A DNA stretch of 64,000 nt from Onchocerca lupi (lineage: Eukaryota; Nematoda; Chromadorea; Rhabditida; Onchocercidae), in assembly GCA_028564675.1 (NCBI GenBank), contig JAOVVO010000108.1, positions 1 to 64,000 on the forward strand, read 5' to 3'. Under the pieces are notes generated by a model. The model did not search any database and was not told where the DNA came from. It was given only the letters and a program-made list of their open reading frames with translations. Positions within the stretch are counted from its first letter, which is position 1, and the number at the start of each line of letters is the position of its first letter. Of this stretch, positions 11,454 to 23,308 are shown in pieces. The translations under genes and the position numbers were made by a program.

Positions 11454-11573
11454 ATGAGCAGAATTGCATCTGGAATAAGAAGAATCGAAGCTTTAACTGG
11501 CCAAGAGGCAATTAATTATTTAAGTAATAATGAAATTAACTTTCAAAAAGTCGCAAAATCCGTAAAAGTCGAC
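11454..11573 (+). pseudogene. Alanyl-tRNA synthetase fragment, bacterial type (probable nuclear Wolbachia insertion)
   Basis: An open frame on the plus strand reads SRIASGIRRIEALTGQEA, then INYLSNNEINFQKVAKSVKV. This corresponds to the (A/S)SGIRRIEALTG signature in the editing half of bacterial AlaRS and the start of the following linker. Rickettsiales enzymes resemble it closely at this site; eukaryotic cytosolic AlaRS differs (GIRRIVAVTG-like). Only about 40 codons are recognisable; the flanking sequence is frame-broken. It lies between two Helitron fragments and in the opposite orientation, so it is an isolated insert, not a host gene. A mitochondrial-type host AlaRS source is the main alternative. 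Confidence 0.65.
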
Positions 11574-11876
11574 TTTGCAACTTTTTTTGGGTTAAGGATT
11601 CGCTGTTTCAGTTTGTATGGCGTTTGCTAAATTGATTCTTGAAAAGCAGTTTTATCAAATAATGATAGCAAAATAATTTGGTGTATCCGGCAAAAACAGG
11701 AGCATTTTATCTAATTTCCTATTTAGAAAGATAATCCTCTGATAAAAAAAAAAGAATCATTTAAAACAAAAAAATTCTCATAGGCTATAGTGATATAATT
11801 GTCTTGCATACTTATCCGCAACTAAATATAAATGACAAATTCTTCATGGCACTATGTCGGAAATAGTAGCAATATT

Positions 11877-11975
11877 ACTAGGTCCATGTGTCATATTTTT
11901 CGTTACAACTTCATACAAATCCTTACTGACATCGGAATCGGGTATTTCAGCGTATATTATCTCATCGGTTTTGTT
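11877..11975 (-). mobile_element. Helitron Rep-region fragment
   Basis: On the minus strand the frame reads DEI, then YAEIPDSDVSKDLYEVVTK and NMTHGP. This matches the conserved Helitron segment normally read as AEIPD...LY..V...M.HGPCG, just before the cysteine-containing stretch of the helitron-like N-terminal domain. The match ends right after HGP, and the cysteine-rich continuation is absent. It shares orientation with the helicase remnant at 10322-11135 and may belong to the same original element. Confidence 0.75.
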
Positions 11976-11978
11976 TGA

Positions 11979-12470
11979 ACTTGTCTGTGATAGGTAGAAA
12001 AAAAAAGTAGATATATTTATCTGGAAACACGTGCCTATTTGAATGCAACGTTGCTTCAAAATTTGAAAGGAATCGGTAAGAACTTGAAGTGTTGTGTGGT
12101 AAGTAATAGCGCAAGCGCAGTCAAGAAATTCAGTCTGCCCGCTTACTTTTATCTGTCACAGGTGTGGCAAGTAAAAAAAAAAATCAAGTATGTCTATATG
12201 AAAACATTTGTCTATTCAAATGCAATGTTGTTTCAAAATTTCAAATCGATCGATGAAGATCTTGAAACGCTGTATCAAAATAAACAGCGTAAATGCGGCC
12301 AAAAGATTTACTCCGCTCACCTACTTTTACCTGTCACAGGTATGATGGGTAAAAAAAATAGATATATCCGAATAAAAAAAGAGCCTATCCGATTGAAATT
12401 TTGTGCCGAAATTTGAAAGCAATCGGTGAAGAGGTTGCAAAGTTACATGCCAAATAACAGCTATGTCGAA
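11979..12470 (+). repeat. Tandem repeat, about three diverged units of ~165 bp
   Basis: Each unit contains TGTCACAGGT or a variant, then a run of A, then TAGATATAT, then ..TGCCTATTTGAATGCAACG, TTGCTTCAAAATTTGAAA, and (A/G)(A/T)CGGT(A/G)AGAACTTG. Units start near 11979, 12150 and 12330; the third is partial. The array interrupts the line between the Pao protease start (around 12480) and the Helitron Rep fragment (11975). No coding function is assigned. Confidence 0.75.
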
Positions 12471-12479
12471 TAGTGCTAA

Positions 12480-13705
12480 GGCCTTTTTTCATCGATGAGG
12501 TTGAGTTGGATTAAAAACTTTTACTTCCCTGCATAAGAGTAAAGTCTCCTTTTCTGTATTTGTTCGAGTGCTGTAGATTGAGTTATAAAGGGAAGCTGAA
12601 AAATCCTTTTCATAAAGATTTTGAGGATTTTCGCGATCATCTTTGACTTCGGAATGAACCAGACTGTTTGATGAAGTTGTAATTTTGTTATCGCATAATG
12701 CACTATTGTGGGGCTTTGCAATAAAAACACTGTTTTTTGATTCTGCATCTTTCGCCGTTGTGACTGTCTTTAAAACAGATCGGGCATTTCTTTAGCAATT
12801 TGAGACGATTCTTTCTGCCATTTACAGTTGGATAGAGTCGCATGTGCTATCCTAATGATCTCGAGTACAGAATATACACCTTTTTCTACTTATAGTGAGT
12901 TGTGATACATGTTAATTGTGCAGCGGATGATGAGAGTTTTAGATTGTTACGCACCATCGACAGTGTTCATGTTCCTCCACGATTATATCTCGATTTGTCC
13001 TAATTTGTTGATTGTAAGTTTAGTGTCCGTAAATGTGGGAAGATGCTGGCAATTCTCGATTGGGTTACATGAACCATATTCGACAGAAAGTCTTTATCTT
13101 TTGAAATTGACCAAGACACCTCTATTTCCTTTTGAGTATATACCCAATATACCCATAACTTTTTCTATCGTAGTTTCGATACTTGAATGCTTCAAATTCT
13201 CTTCTGTGGCTTCCAATTGGCGTAGCACTCGTTCTAAATTTTTGATCATCCATTCCTTTTCATTCCTTTTGATAGCTTGGAGTTCATTGTATAAGATCGT
13301 AGTTATCATCGAGTAGTCTCCATTTTTATCTCTAAGCAGTCGTCTAATCATTTCTTAATTTTCAGGGCTATTTCATAGTCTGATACAACTTGCAAAGTAT
13401 TATCTCTAAGACATGAAAATAAATAATTCAATTTTTGGATTTCGGGAATTGTTTGTGAATGGACTGCTGCACTGAAACTGCTCCAGAGTTGCCGTCATTG
13501 TCTGGAGTCACCACTGAAGGTAGGCAGGGGTAATTGAGGAAGATTGACAGTAAGGTTTGAAGGAGGAATTAATTTTTCCTGTCCTCTACTCTTTCTCTTA
13601 TATAACTGCTCCAACTTTTGCTCGCCGTCATCTTTATTCCTTTCAGTTAAATGGGGTATGTCGGAAAAAACCGAAATAACTGTATCGTAAAAATTTGAAT
13701 TTAAA
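12480..13705 (-). mobile_element. BEL/Pao retrotransposon remnant (gag, zinc knuckle, start of protease)
   Basis: The minus strand, read from 13705 down, gives the gag region in order with several stops and frameshifts. Pieces are LEQLYKRKSRGQEKLIPP; LPQLPLPTFSGDSRQ; AAVHSQTIPEIQKLNYL; LRDNTLQVVSDYEIA; MIRRLLRDKNG; LYNELQAIKRNEKEWM; and NLERVLRQLEATEENLKHSS. Then come a zinc-knuckle remnant (KKCPICFKDSHNGERCRIKK, with CFYCKA after it, about 12690-12800), TNTEKETLLLC, VKVFNPTQPHR, and KKALALFD, the start of the aspartic protease (FDIG, here FDIA). This is the Pao Gag/DUF1759 to protease order (established knowledge). The element is cut by the tandem repeat just after the protease start; no reverse transcriptase or integrase is in the window. 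Confidence 0.9.
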
Positions 13706-13781
13706 TTGTGATCATTTGATGTAATAGTGAACGGTTATTAACTATTCACACGAGTCATTTTTTTTTGACATTGTCAATCAA

Positions 13782-14167
13782 TTGTTACGATTTCATCATC
13801 TTCGCGCGCTTTTCTTTGTTTAGTTTATTACATAAATCCAGATATCCTTTCTTTGTGTCAAAGGATATCTATCTCACATGCTCATTAACCTTGTGACCTT
13901 ATTACAATGCTTGTAATATATTATAGCTCTTTACGGCTATCTATGTAGCCTCACCTACTTCCTTCACAGTATATAAAGGGAGGATTTTCTCATAAGGATA
14001 TACTTCATACTTTCTACACTTGTATCGACGCCATCATCTCTTTCGAATCCTTTCTCCCGATATTCTTTGTACTGTGGTCGACAATAAATTATCGATATAT
14101 TGGACTTGTTTTGTGGTTTACAATAAAATTTTTAACTAGTCGTACGCTCACAATACGCTACGCGACA
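13782..14167 (+). mobile_element. LTR-like block next to the Pao remnant
   Basis: A higher-complexity stretch beginning TGTTACGATTTC and ending CTACGCGACA (TG..CA ends). On the plus strand it carries TATATAAAG at about 13972 and AATAAA at about 14083, an LTR-like promoter and poly(A) arrangement. It lies where the 5' LTR of the minus-strand Pao remnant should be, but its TATA and AATAAA read on the plus strand. It may be a separate solo LTR in opposite orientation. I could not find a partner LTR or a clear target-site duplication. Confidence 0.45.
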
Positions 14168-17100
14168 AAGGATATACTTAAGTAATTTTGTTACGAAGTA
14201 TTCCTTTTTTTTCTAATACAAATCAACTATTTATATTTCGCAAAAAAAATTCGCGACACAAGCTGATATGTTTAAATTATCATCAAACTGTAACTGTTAA
14301 TTTTTAAATTTTAGAATTTTTATTTCAATTTGCAGTTTTTTTATAAACATTTGTTAAGTTTTTAAATTTTAAAAACTTTTTCATAACATAGCATAATAAC
14401 ACAAATATGTATAAATGAATTAATAAAATTATTTGAAATTATTTTAAAGAATCAAAATATATATCTAAATGTTAGTAATTTGCTTCAAAATAAATATTAT
14501 TTATTCTTTAATCAAATTTAAAATTCAATTAATTTTAACAAATGCTAGCGAATGCGATTAAGTTTATTTATTTTTAAGAATAAATCTTAGGAGCCTAAGT
14601 CCACAAAGTTTAGCAACATTCAAACAAATAATCATTAAAGTTGAGAGATAACTTCAAAAGCATTTTTGGTAATAACATTTTTGAATAAAATTCGAAAAGG
14701 AGAAGAAAATAAGAAATTAAAGAAATTATTTTATATATTTCTGAAGTATTTTTCATTTTTTATTCAAAAAAAAGGACTTTTAAAATACATTGAATACAAA
14801 TATATCGAAAAGTATTCTAGAATGAATAAATTTGCTGCTCATAAAACAATCATAAAGTTTATTTATTGAAATTAGAGTTAAAATTTTAATTGAGTCCCAC
14901 GAAGTCGGACTTAGTCCAAATTTTAGAAATCAATTTGAAAAAAAAAAAAATTAAACCTAGAGAGAAAAGTATGTGAAGAAGAAAGAGGAAGAAAAAGGAA
15001 TGGCTTCGAAATTTACAATAATTTTTCGTTTCATAGAATCATATTTTATATTATCAGCTAAAATAAATAAATATGCTTTTTGCAAATTTTTTATGAAAAT
15101 TTATCCTAACATTTAAAGCAGATTAAGCAAAGGAAAAAAAAATTGAATTTATCATGATTCAAACAATTCATAATTTAAATTTATTTTGAAATTAATAATT
15201 TTTAACTCTTCAAACATAAAAAAAATTTCCTAAAAACTTTTTTATTCTAACTTCTAAAAAATTCCCAAAAGAAGAGGAAATCCCAAGTACTATAGAATTA
15301 GTAGAATGGATATATACTTATTATTTCGAAATTTATTCCAAAATTGAAGGATATAGAGGAAAACGAAGAAAAAAACCGAAAATTATCATAACTCGAATAA
15401 TTTTCAATTTAACTTCGTTTCGAAATTAATAAAATTTAATTTTTCAAACATATATAAATCTCCAAAAATTTTCATTTCAAAACTAATAACTTTTAATTTT
15501 TCAAACACACATGAAATATAATTTTTGATTTACAAAACATGCATAAATTACAATTACCAATTTTTTTAAACATCCATAAATTATTTTCATACATACATAA
15601 ATTTCCTGAAAATTTTTTAAAAAAAATTCTTGGAAGAAAAGAAATCTAAGCATTATTCCAAGAATTATTAATAGTAGCAGGATTGTAAATGTATTTGTTA
15701 TTTTTGAAATGACAAGTACCAAATTTTTTTAAGTTAACAGAGGAATAAATTTATGGGAATTGCTTGGTTGCAGCTGTTGCCATTAAAGAAAATGTGTGAA
15801 GAGAAAAAGCAATCTGAATTTTTTTGAAAAAATTTAATTTTTTTTCTTAAAAAAAAAAAAAAAGGAAAAGAAACGAAGATGAATATAGTATTGTTTTTCT
15901 TTTTTTTCTTTTTCGGAACCAAAATTAATAGTTATTATCATCGATTTACTATCGAAAGATTCAATGTTATTTCTAATGCTGTTAGAAAATTATCAAATAA
16001 TTAGTAGGATTTATTTATCGATAATTAATGAAACAAGTCGTCAAAAAATTCGTAAATTATCCTTTTAAAAAAGTTAAAAAAAGAATTATTGCAAAATAAG
16101 GGCAAGAATTGATTGATTAAAAGTTTTAACAGTAAAAATGGCTAAGAAAAGTTAGGCTTAACAGAGGACAAATATCGTTTTGCCTTTTATTCTTTAATTT
16201 GAAAAATGAAAAATCAATTGTTGGTGTAATAAATAGCTAAAAACTTTTTTTTTTTGCAACGCTTAATTTTAAGCAATGGAAATAAAACTTAAGGAATAAA
16301 TTTATGTTTTGTAAGAATTCCTTTTTTCCAAAATAATTTTTTTTTTTTTTGATTTTTAATTCAGGTTTCTAAGGATAAATGAATGCAATTGATAATTTAA
16401 TTAAAATTAGATTAAAAAAGCACACACATATTTAAAATTTCCTTTTGCATACTTCATTATTCCATTCCATTTTTAGTCCATTTCATTATTTCTTTTTTAA
16501 GAAGTTAAAAAAAGTGTCCGAAACATTGGTTTTGGTGACAAAATTTTCAAGGACAAATTCGATTCGATGTTAACAATAACAATTCTTATGAGAAGTAAAG
16601 GAAGAAAAAAAAAACCGAAATTTTTTTACAAAAAATTATCCGACGACGATGGATGAAATTGGAAAATTGAAAGGAAGAAAGAAAGATATGTAAATTATAT
16701 AATTTTGCGTGAAACACTTCAAAAAAAAAAAAAAAAAAAAAAGGAAAACGTATTAAAACATGTGTAGTAAATTGAATATTGTTGACAAATTTGCAAATTA
16801 TAAATTTAAAATTTAATCAAACATCATTTAGATGGAATCAAAAACCATAATTTCAAGTATTTGAATTAAATGTTAACGAATATTGCATCCCGTGTTGTTG
16901 GTGATATCTTCGTCTTTTCATTAAAAACGTAATAAATAGTCGAATAACTGAACAACGTTATTTTATCATAGTTTCACCAAGTTGAGAAATTTTATGGCTA
17001 AAATTTTTTTTTCATCAAAATATTTTTTTTTTATAAAAAAAAATAAGAAAAAGAACAGATAAAATAAACACAAAAAGATATTTTAAGTTGGAATATTTTA

Positions 17101-17689
17101 ATTTTGATAATTCAAAACAGAAATAGTTTCTTTTTTTTTTCTTATGATTAAAATTCCTTCTTTCCTTCATATTGAAGTACTTGGTGTTATGTTTTTTTTC
17201 TTTTAAAACTCCTTTTTTTTCCTTAAATGTATTATTTATTAAAGAATTAATAAATAATAAAATAGATATATTTACACGCCGTTAATTATAATAGCACGGA
17301 CGACGAAATATTTACACCGAATTATTTAAAATAGACGCATGCAAATGTACGTACATAAAACTAATAAATAAATAGATGTGAAATCTTTGAATTTTTTTTT
17401 TTTGGAAAAAAAAAGGGAATTTCGGAAGTTTAATAATTATATTCACAGAAACTGCAACTAAATGAAAAAATTTTTTTTACACAATGTAAAAATTTTATTC
17501 GCTCTTTTTTTTTTTCTGTCATTTTTTTGATGGAAATAAAAATGAATGATGGAAGTGAAATAACAATTAATTAATTTAGGGAACTTATAATGAAGTAAAA
17601 ATTGCAGTAAAAATTTTCGAATTTCATGGAAAAAAAATGAAACGAATTTGAAAACAAAACGAAAAAGAGATATAAAAGAAAGAAGAAAC

Positions 17690-17900
17690 AGAACGGAATT
17701 ACAAAACGGAATTTTTATTGCGGAAAAACTGATCATGAACGAACGGAACGGAATCATCACTCGTGTTGTAGAATAAAACGCAGAAATGAAGCGGGACGGA
17801 ATCATTATTTATGCTACGGGAACGGAACGGAACGGAATGAAAAAGTTTTTACTGTGTATTACGGGAAAATAATTTCGTAGGCAATGCGGAATGGAATTAT
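17690..17900 (+). repeat. GGAAC/GGAAT-rich degenerate satellite patch
   Basis: Repeated short words such as ACGGAATTAC, AACGGAACGGAATCAT, GGGACGGAATCATT and GGAACGGAACGGAACGGAAT occur within about 200 bp. This differs sharply from the poly-A/T background on either side. It is a simple degenerate repeat with no coding interpretation. Confidence 0.6.
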
Positions 17901-19617
17901 TAATTGCAGTATGGAAAAAAATAGTTACGAATGTAAAAAGAAAAGATAGCATTCGTTTCAAAAATTTGATTTTTTGTGCTAATTGTTTTTTTTGGCAGAA
18001 TACTTTTTTTTTTTTTTTTTCAAATGAGCGCAAATCAAAAAAAAAAAAAGTGTAAAGCTAAAATTTCACTCTGTTATATTTTGCAATTGATATTTGTTAT
18101 CATTTTACTGATATTACTATCTCATCCATCTATTTCGGTTTTTCTACCTCATTGAATATTTTCTGAAAGAAATCTGAAAATGAAAATTTTTATTTCCGAA
18201 TTTTTACTAACGGTCAAAGCTTTTTTCTAACAAAATTTTTAAAATTCTATATTTCGCTAAAATTCTGCTTAAATTGAATGATAAAAAATTAAAAAATATT
18301 TCACTATTTAAACATGCATTTTAAATAAACCAATGACCTATTTAACTTAGCCAATAGCAATTGAATTCAGATATCATATTATATTCAAAATATATTCAGA
18401 TTAAATAAAAATAATTTGGAAATGTTTGGCGACCAATGAAACTATCAAAATGGCCTAAAGCTAAATAAGAGTTAATTCAAATATGCTTATGCTAAAAAAT
18501 CAAAAATTCCATTCCTGCAAAATTTATAGTTGTGAAGCGTTTTCTGAATTTTTGCCTTTAGAAATTTTTTCTATTCATTTCCCTCTAAAACTTTCTCAAA
18601 TTTAAAAAACTTGAAAGGGTCGAAGGTTCTTTTTTGATATGGTGAAAAAATTAAAACAAGATATTACCTTATTAAAACTTTAAGTGCTAAATTAGCTTTA
18701 AAAAGTGGAAGAAAAAACGCTATATTACTTTATGATAATATTATATTCATCTATTCACTTTTTATTTTCGTCATTTATTCTCCATTAATTCATTAATTTC
18801 TTTACGCATAAAGAGTTTTGACATAATATTATATCAAACACATATTATGCATGAATAATCAATAATCGAATGATTGGAAAATGAATGAATGAAAATACAA
18901 AAATAATTTTAAAAATGTGTAATAAAATACATTCTAAAAAAGAAGACATAGTAAATGAGAATAACGAATAATTTTTTCTTTTTTTTTTTAAATTTAAATA
19001 GTATCAATGATTTTGCTGCTACTCAAGTTGTTATCATACTGAAAAATCGCTAGCATTTTGAGTAAGGAAGATGAAATCAAATAATTTTGCCGCCTTTGTA
19101 AAAAATGGATTCTTCGTTGTTTTCTTTTTTTTTTTCGAAAATTATACAGCAAAAAAAAAATTGAAAATGTTCCTGAAAAAATTAAGAAAATAAAATCTAA
19201 TTTCATGTTTTCGAATTTTTTATGCATTAAATGATTGGGTAAATTTCGAACATGAATTTCATTTAATGACATTTTCTTTAGTTATATGCAAACGACTTGG
19301 CCTAATTGTAAAGTTGAAAAGTATCGATATGGACTTGTGATACTTTAGATTTAATTATTTAAATTTCAAACACAAAATCTGGAAAATATTGAGAATTAAT
19401 TTCATTCATAGTGATTTTACATATGGAACTATTCATTAAATGACACAAAGTTTTTCAAAAGCAGAAAAAAGAGCAGAAAAAAAATTTCAAGTTGTTTTGT
19501 GAAGAAAAAAAAAATATATGATGAAATTACGCAAGATAATACGTAAAGTAAGAAGACAGAGTTACAAGTTATGGAAATTGAAGTAAGAAGTTAGAAGTTT
19601 AGAGTAAAAGTCAAACT

Positions 19618-19723
19618 AAATTAAAGTAAGAAGTTTCAATAACCGTTCACGTACTTACGCTTGACTACCTCTAAAATCAAGCGTAAGTACGTTATCGGAT
19701 ATTGAAATTTCTTACTTTAATTT
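19618..19723 (+). ncRNA. Long hairpin, candidate miRNA precursor or foldback element
   Basis: Two 47-nt arms (19618-19664 and 19677-19723) are complementary at about 41 positions around a 12-nt loop (CTACCTCTAAAA). The 16 bp nearest the loop (ACGTACTTACGCTTGA) are perfectly paired. Mismatches are confined to a small internal bulge and two single sites. There is no coding potential. The length suits a nematode pre-miRNA with flanking stem, but a small foldback transposon (MITE) is equally possible. The outer ends AAATTAAAGTAAGAA recur loosely just upstream (GTAAGAAG twice near 19582-19590). Confidence 0.45.
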
Positions 19724-22700
19724 GCAAAAATTCTCAACTGAATCGCAATTCATGGACGTTGCAATCTTGATATGCAAATTAAAAATCTATTGAAAAAAAA
19801 ATGATGAATTGAAATGTTCATCAAGCTGTCACAGGCAAGTAAGAAAGCGAAGCAAATTTAAAAATAAATTGAACTGATAATTTTAGCTTTTAAAAGTACT
19901 CTTTGAATGGCACTATTGATCCGTCAGTTGGCGGGCTTCAAAATTATTTGAATTCTTTCTTTTTTTTTTTTTTTTTTTGAAACCGAAGTGTGAAAAGAAT
20001 TAGCGATGTGTTGTTAAACAGTGATAGTTTATAAATGTGTAACATCTCACTGTGAAATTTGAATTCAAATTTTAGATAACAAAAATCACTTCCATAAATT
20101 CAATCATAAAGTAATTTTTATGCCTCAAAAAAAAAAAAAATTTGATATCAATTATCTAATATGCAAAAACGTCGCAAGTACCATAACTGATTTCAAATTT
20201 TAGAAATAAAGATGCTTGTTATAACTAGAATGACTCAATGACTCAATATTATTGCATAATTGATTATAGCTTTCAATTACAAAAACGGCTGCTATAATTT
20301 AAATGATGAATATTGAAATATTACTAATTGTAATTAATACTGCCATTTGTCTTGATACATGACAATGATGTGACAATATTAGTATGCAACCATAGTATAA
20401 CATGAAAAAGAAAAAGATTTCAGATTTGAAATTTCAAGGAGATGGTTGAAGTTCAAAAATTTTGAAAATAATCAGAATTTTGGAAAATTTAAAGATCTAA
20501 TAAATAAGCTTAAGCTTATCATAACAAAAAAATGAAAAATAAATGAAAAGTAAACAAAAAATAAAAATAAAAATTTAAGCCTATCATAGCATAAGTTAAA
20601 AACTATTTGTATAAGATTTTCTTTTCAATAATGTTATCATTCTGTAATTTCGCTAAATATCGATATGACATTGAATACTGCTCTTCTTTCCTGAAAAGAA
20701 AAAGAAAAAGGTAAAATGAAAGTTAGCAACTATCCTATAACTTATAATATGAATCTCAATTTTCAAATTAAAATAGTCTCAACTTCAAAATCTCAGCTTT
20801 CTAGCTTTAATTTCAGCTTTTATCAGTAAAAACACAAACTATTTTTATCAAATTGTTATGGATTTTTTTTCAAGATCGTGATATCATTTACGACTGCGGT
20901 TAAGTCAACGGACAAAATCGATGAAATTATTTGAGAATATTAGCAAAATACAAACTATTTTTATCAAATTGATATTGCGTATTTTTGCCTAAATTCGTTA
21001 ATAATAACAAGATTAAGTCAAAAGAAAAAAAAATGAGTCAATGAAATTATTCAAGAATATCATATCAGTAAAAATTATTTGAGAATATCAATAAAATTAT
21101 TTTTACCAAATTAATATTATATATTTCTTCTCAAGTCTGCCGATGCTATTACGGTTACGTCAAAAAAACAAAATCGATAAAATCATTTGATTAAAGATAA
21201 CAAATGAAATACTTTACACTTTTGCCTATAATACATTCTTCTACATATTTGATGAATCACGTTTAACTTTTACACGTCAATTGAAGCTATTTAAAGCTAT
21301 AATTGAAAAAAAAAAAAAAAAAAAAAAAAAATAAGACGGATAGCAGATGTATTATAGCCGACAAAATAAATAACTTCTTCAAAGCAAGAAACATCGATTT
21401 TGCATTTTCACGTTACTAACGTTTTCATTTGGACTGAATTAAAAAAAAGGAAAAAAAAAAGCGAAATGAAATGAAATTGAAAAAGTTTTTCATTCTACAC
21501 GCATAATTAATACTCTAATAATTATTTGCAAATATGTGATCTATTTTCAAAACTTTTGAAACAATTTCAAAATAATTTGTCTGAAATGATGAAAGAAAAA
21601 TGAAATCCGATCCTTCAATTTATCATTAATTTAATCATAAATTTGAACTAAAAGTCTGAAATATTATTTAATTCTTCTTTATAAATACCGCTTCGAAACA
21701 TACAAACAATAACAAAAAGAAAAAATTATGGTAAAGTATTAATTGATAAATCAAGTTTTCAAATGGAAAAATTTCAGTAAAAAGAAAAGAAAAATGAAGA
21801 AAATGTTTCGTCAGGAAATATCAAAAAATAAGAACATATTTAATCAATGAATATTATTTAGAAAAAGAAATAACTAAAAAACAAATATTGAAGTCTCGAA
21901 AAAAAAGGAAAAATATTCCGTAAGAAAGTAACAAATAATAATAAAATCGCATTCAATTAATGAGTTAAAAATACTATTTAGGAAAAATGCAAAGGAAAAA
22001 AAAACAAAAATTGAAATTTCGAAAATATTTGTTTATATGTATTTGAACTTTTTGCAATATAGAAAGTAGAATTACAAATATTAAATTAAATAGATGACCT
22101 AGAAAAGTGCAGTTAACAAGTATTTCTCGTAAAAGGACGAATATCGTCTAGACAATTGTACCTACCGGTAAACAATATCACGATGACAATTGCTGATTTG
22201 TATGATTGTCACCGGAAATGAAGAGGTATAAGCAATATTTACATTAGAAAGAAAAGTATTTCACGTATATGTGCTTCATTTAGTTGTCCTTATAATTTTA
22301 GGGATAGTATACTTTCCCCTTTTTTTTGATTTATTATTTAATTGTAAACAAAAGAAATTGCAGTAATTTTAAAGAATTTTTTCCATAAATATTTTTATTA
22401 AAATACAATAGTTATTATTAAATGATCTAAAAATATAGTAATTGTGTACGTATATTGATCAGATAATTTCGTGGTGGTAATCATATAATTTAATATAATA
22501 TTTTATATATATAATAATTTTCGGAGTTCCAAAAAATTTATGAAATAATTCTATAGTCATAATTATTAAATTTGAAACTAGAAGCTATTTTTTCAAATTT
22601 TCATAAATAATTTGCAGTAATAATATTTATGAATGTTATATAGCTTTTTTTATTGGCATATGTTTTTGTCTAGCGAATAATTTGCAATTATTTTTTGTTT

Positions 22701-23029
22701 ATTTCTACATTTTTTTGTTCACTATTTTTGGGTCAATTTTTTGACTAATTGGTTTAATTGGATGATACCTAATCTTTAACTGATTTTCAACCAATCGTTT
22801 AAGTTTATAAATTATCTGATTATCCTTCCTGGAATATGAAATTAATTATTCGATTCATAGAAAACTCAAATAATTCAACCAGATAGTATTAAATGATTCA
22901 TACTTATTAACTTCTTTCGGTAAACTAAAATATGGCCTTTCTAAAGGTCAAATAGCAGGAAAATTTGACAAAATCAAAGACACCAAAAAGCCAGTAAACA
23001 TGTTTACCGCGAAAACGATTCGATTCACA

Positions 23030-23248
23030 GATAAAAAAAATAAGGTCGACCAATTATGAGATGATACAATGGAGATCAAGTTAAGGGGAGAGCCGCGAAA
23101 GGATTTTGGAGGTGAGGGAGTTCAAGTTCAAGTTCAAGTTCTTACACTGACACAACAGTGGCAATAGTTCCGACTTCAAAGCGACGCAGCAGCAGCAGCA
23201 GCAACAGTCCGACATTTACTTGAATATTCTCTAGTAATTGCTCTTGAC
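23030..23248 (+). promoter_or_regulatory. Higher-complexity promoter/5'-leader-like island
   Basis: Base composition becomes clearly more GC-rich than on either side. It holds TTCAAG repeated three and a half times (23121-23141) and a GCAGCA tract (23186-23206), then leads into the ATG at 23249. This is the look of a promoter and 5' untranslated region, but no TATA box is obvious. Confidence 0.4.
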
Positions 23249-23308
23249 ATGGATGAATCATTGTCCCGTCAATCGACGAATTTGAGGAGTATTACATCGA
23301 AAGAGACG
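23249..23308 (+). CDS. Candidate first coding exon of a plus-strand gene
   Basis: ATG opens exactly 20 codons (MDESLSRQSTNLRSITSKET) and ends at a good donor, ACG|GTAAGA, in phase 0. The composition, polar and Ser-rich, is unlike the artefact ORFs nearby. The downstream partner exon was not identified. The EF-hand exons at 30.9-32.6 kb are the next plus-strand coding exons, but they need a preceding phase-1 exon, so at least one further exon would have to lie between. An acceptor-less open extension past the donor stops quickly. Confidence 0.35.

Larger units (their letters stand above)
14168..23029. other. Long AT-rich gene-free region
   Basis: Nearly 9 kb of AT-rich sequence dominated by A and T tracts (for example a long A run near 21305-21331). 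The ORFs here, on both strands, are rich in F, I, K and N and show no domain, signal or splice logic. Two local structures are listed separately: the GGAAC-rich patch at 17.7 kb and the hairpin at 19.62 kb. No tRNA or rRNA was recognised. Confidence 0.55.

Noticed and set aside
15501..19272. Several minus-strand ORFs of 60-115 codons
   Set aside because: Composition (F, K, I, N) follows from A/T tracts; no start context, splice logic or domain.
22135..22225. Possible small hairpin around CCGGTAAACAATATC ... GATTGTCACCGG
   Set aside because: Only about 7 contiguous pairs plus a distant CCGG; too weak to separate from chance.
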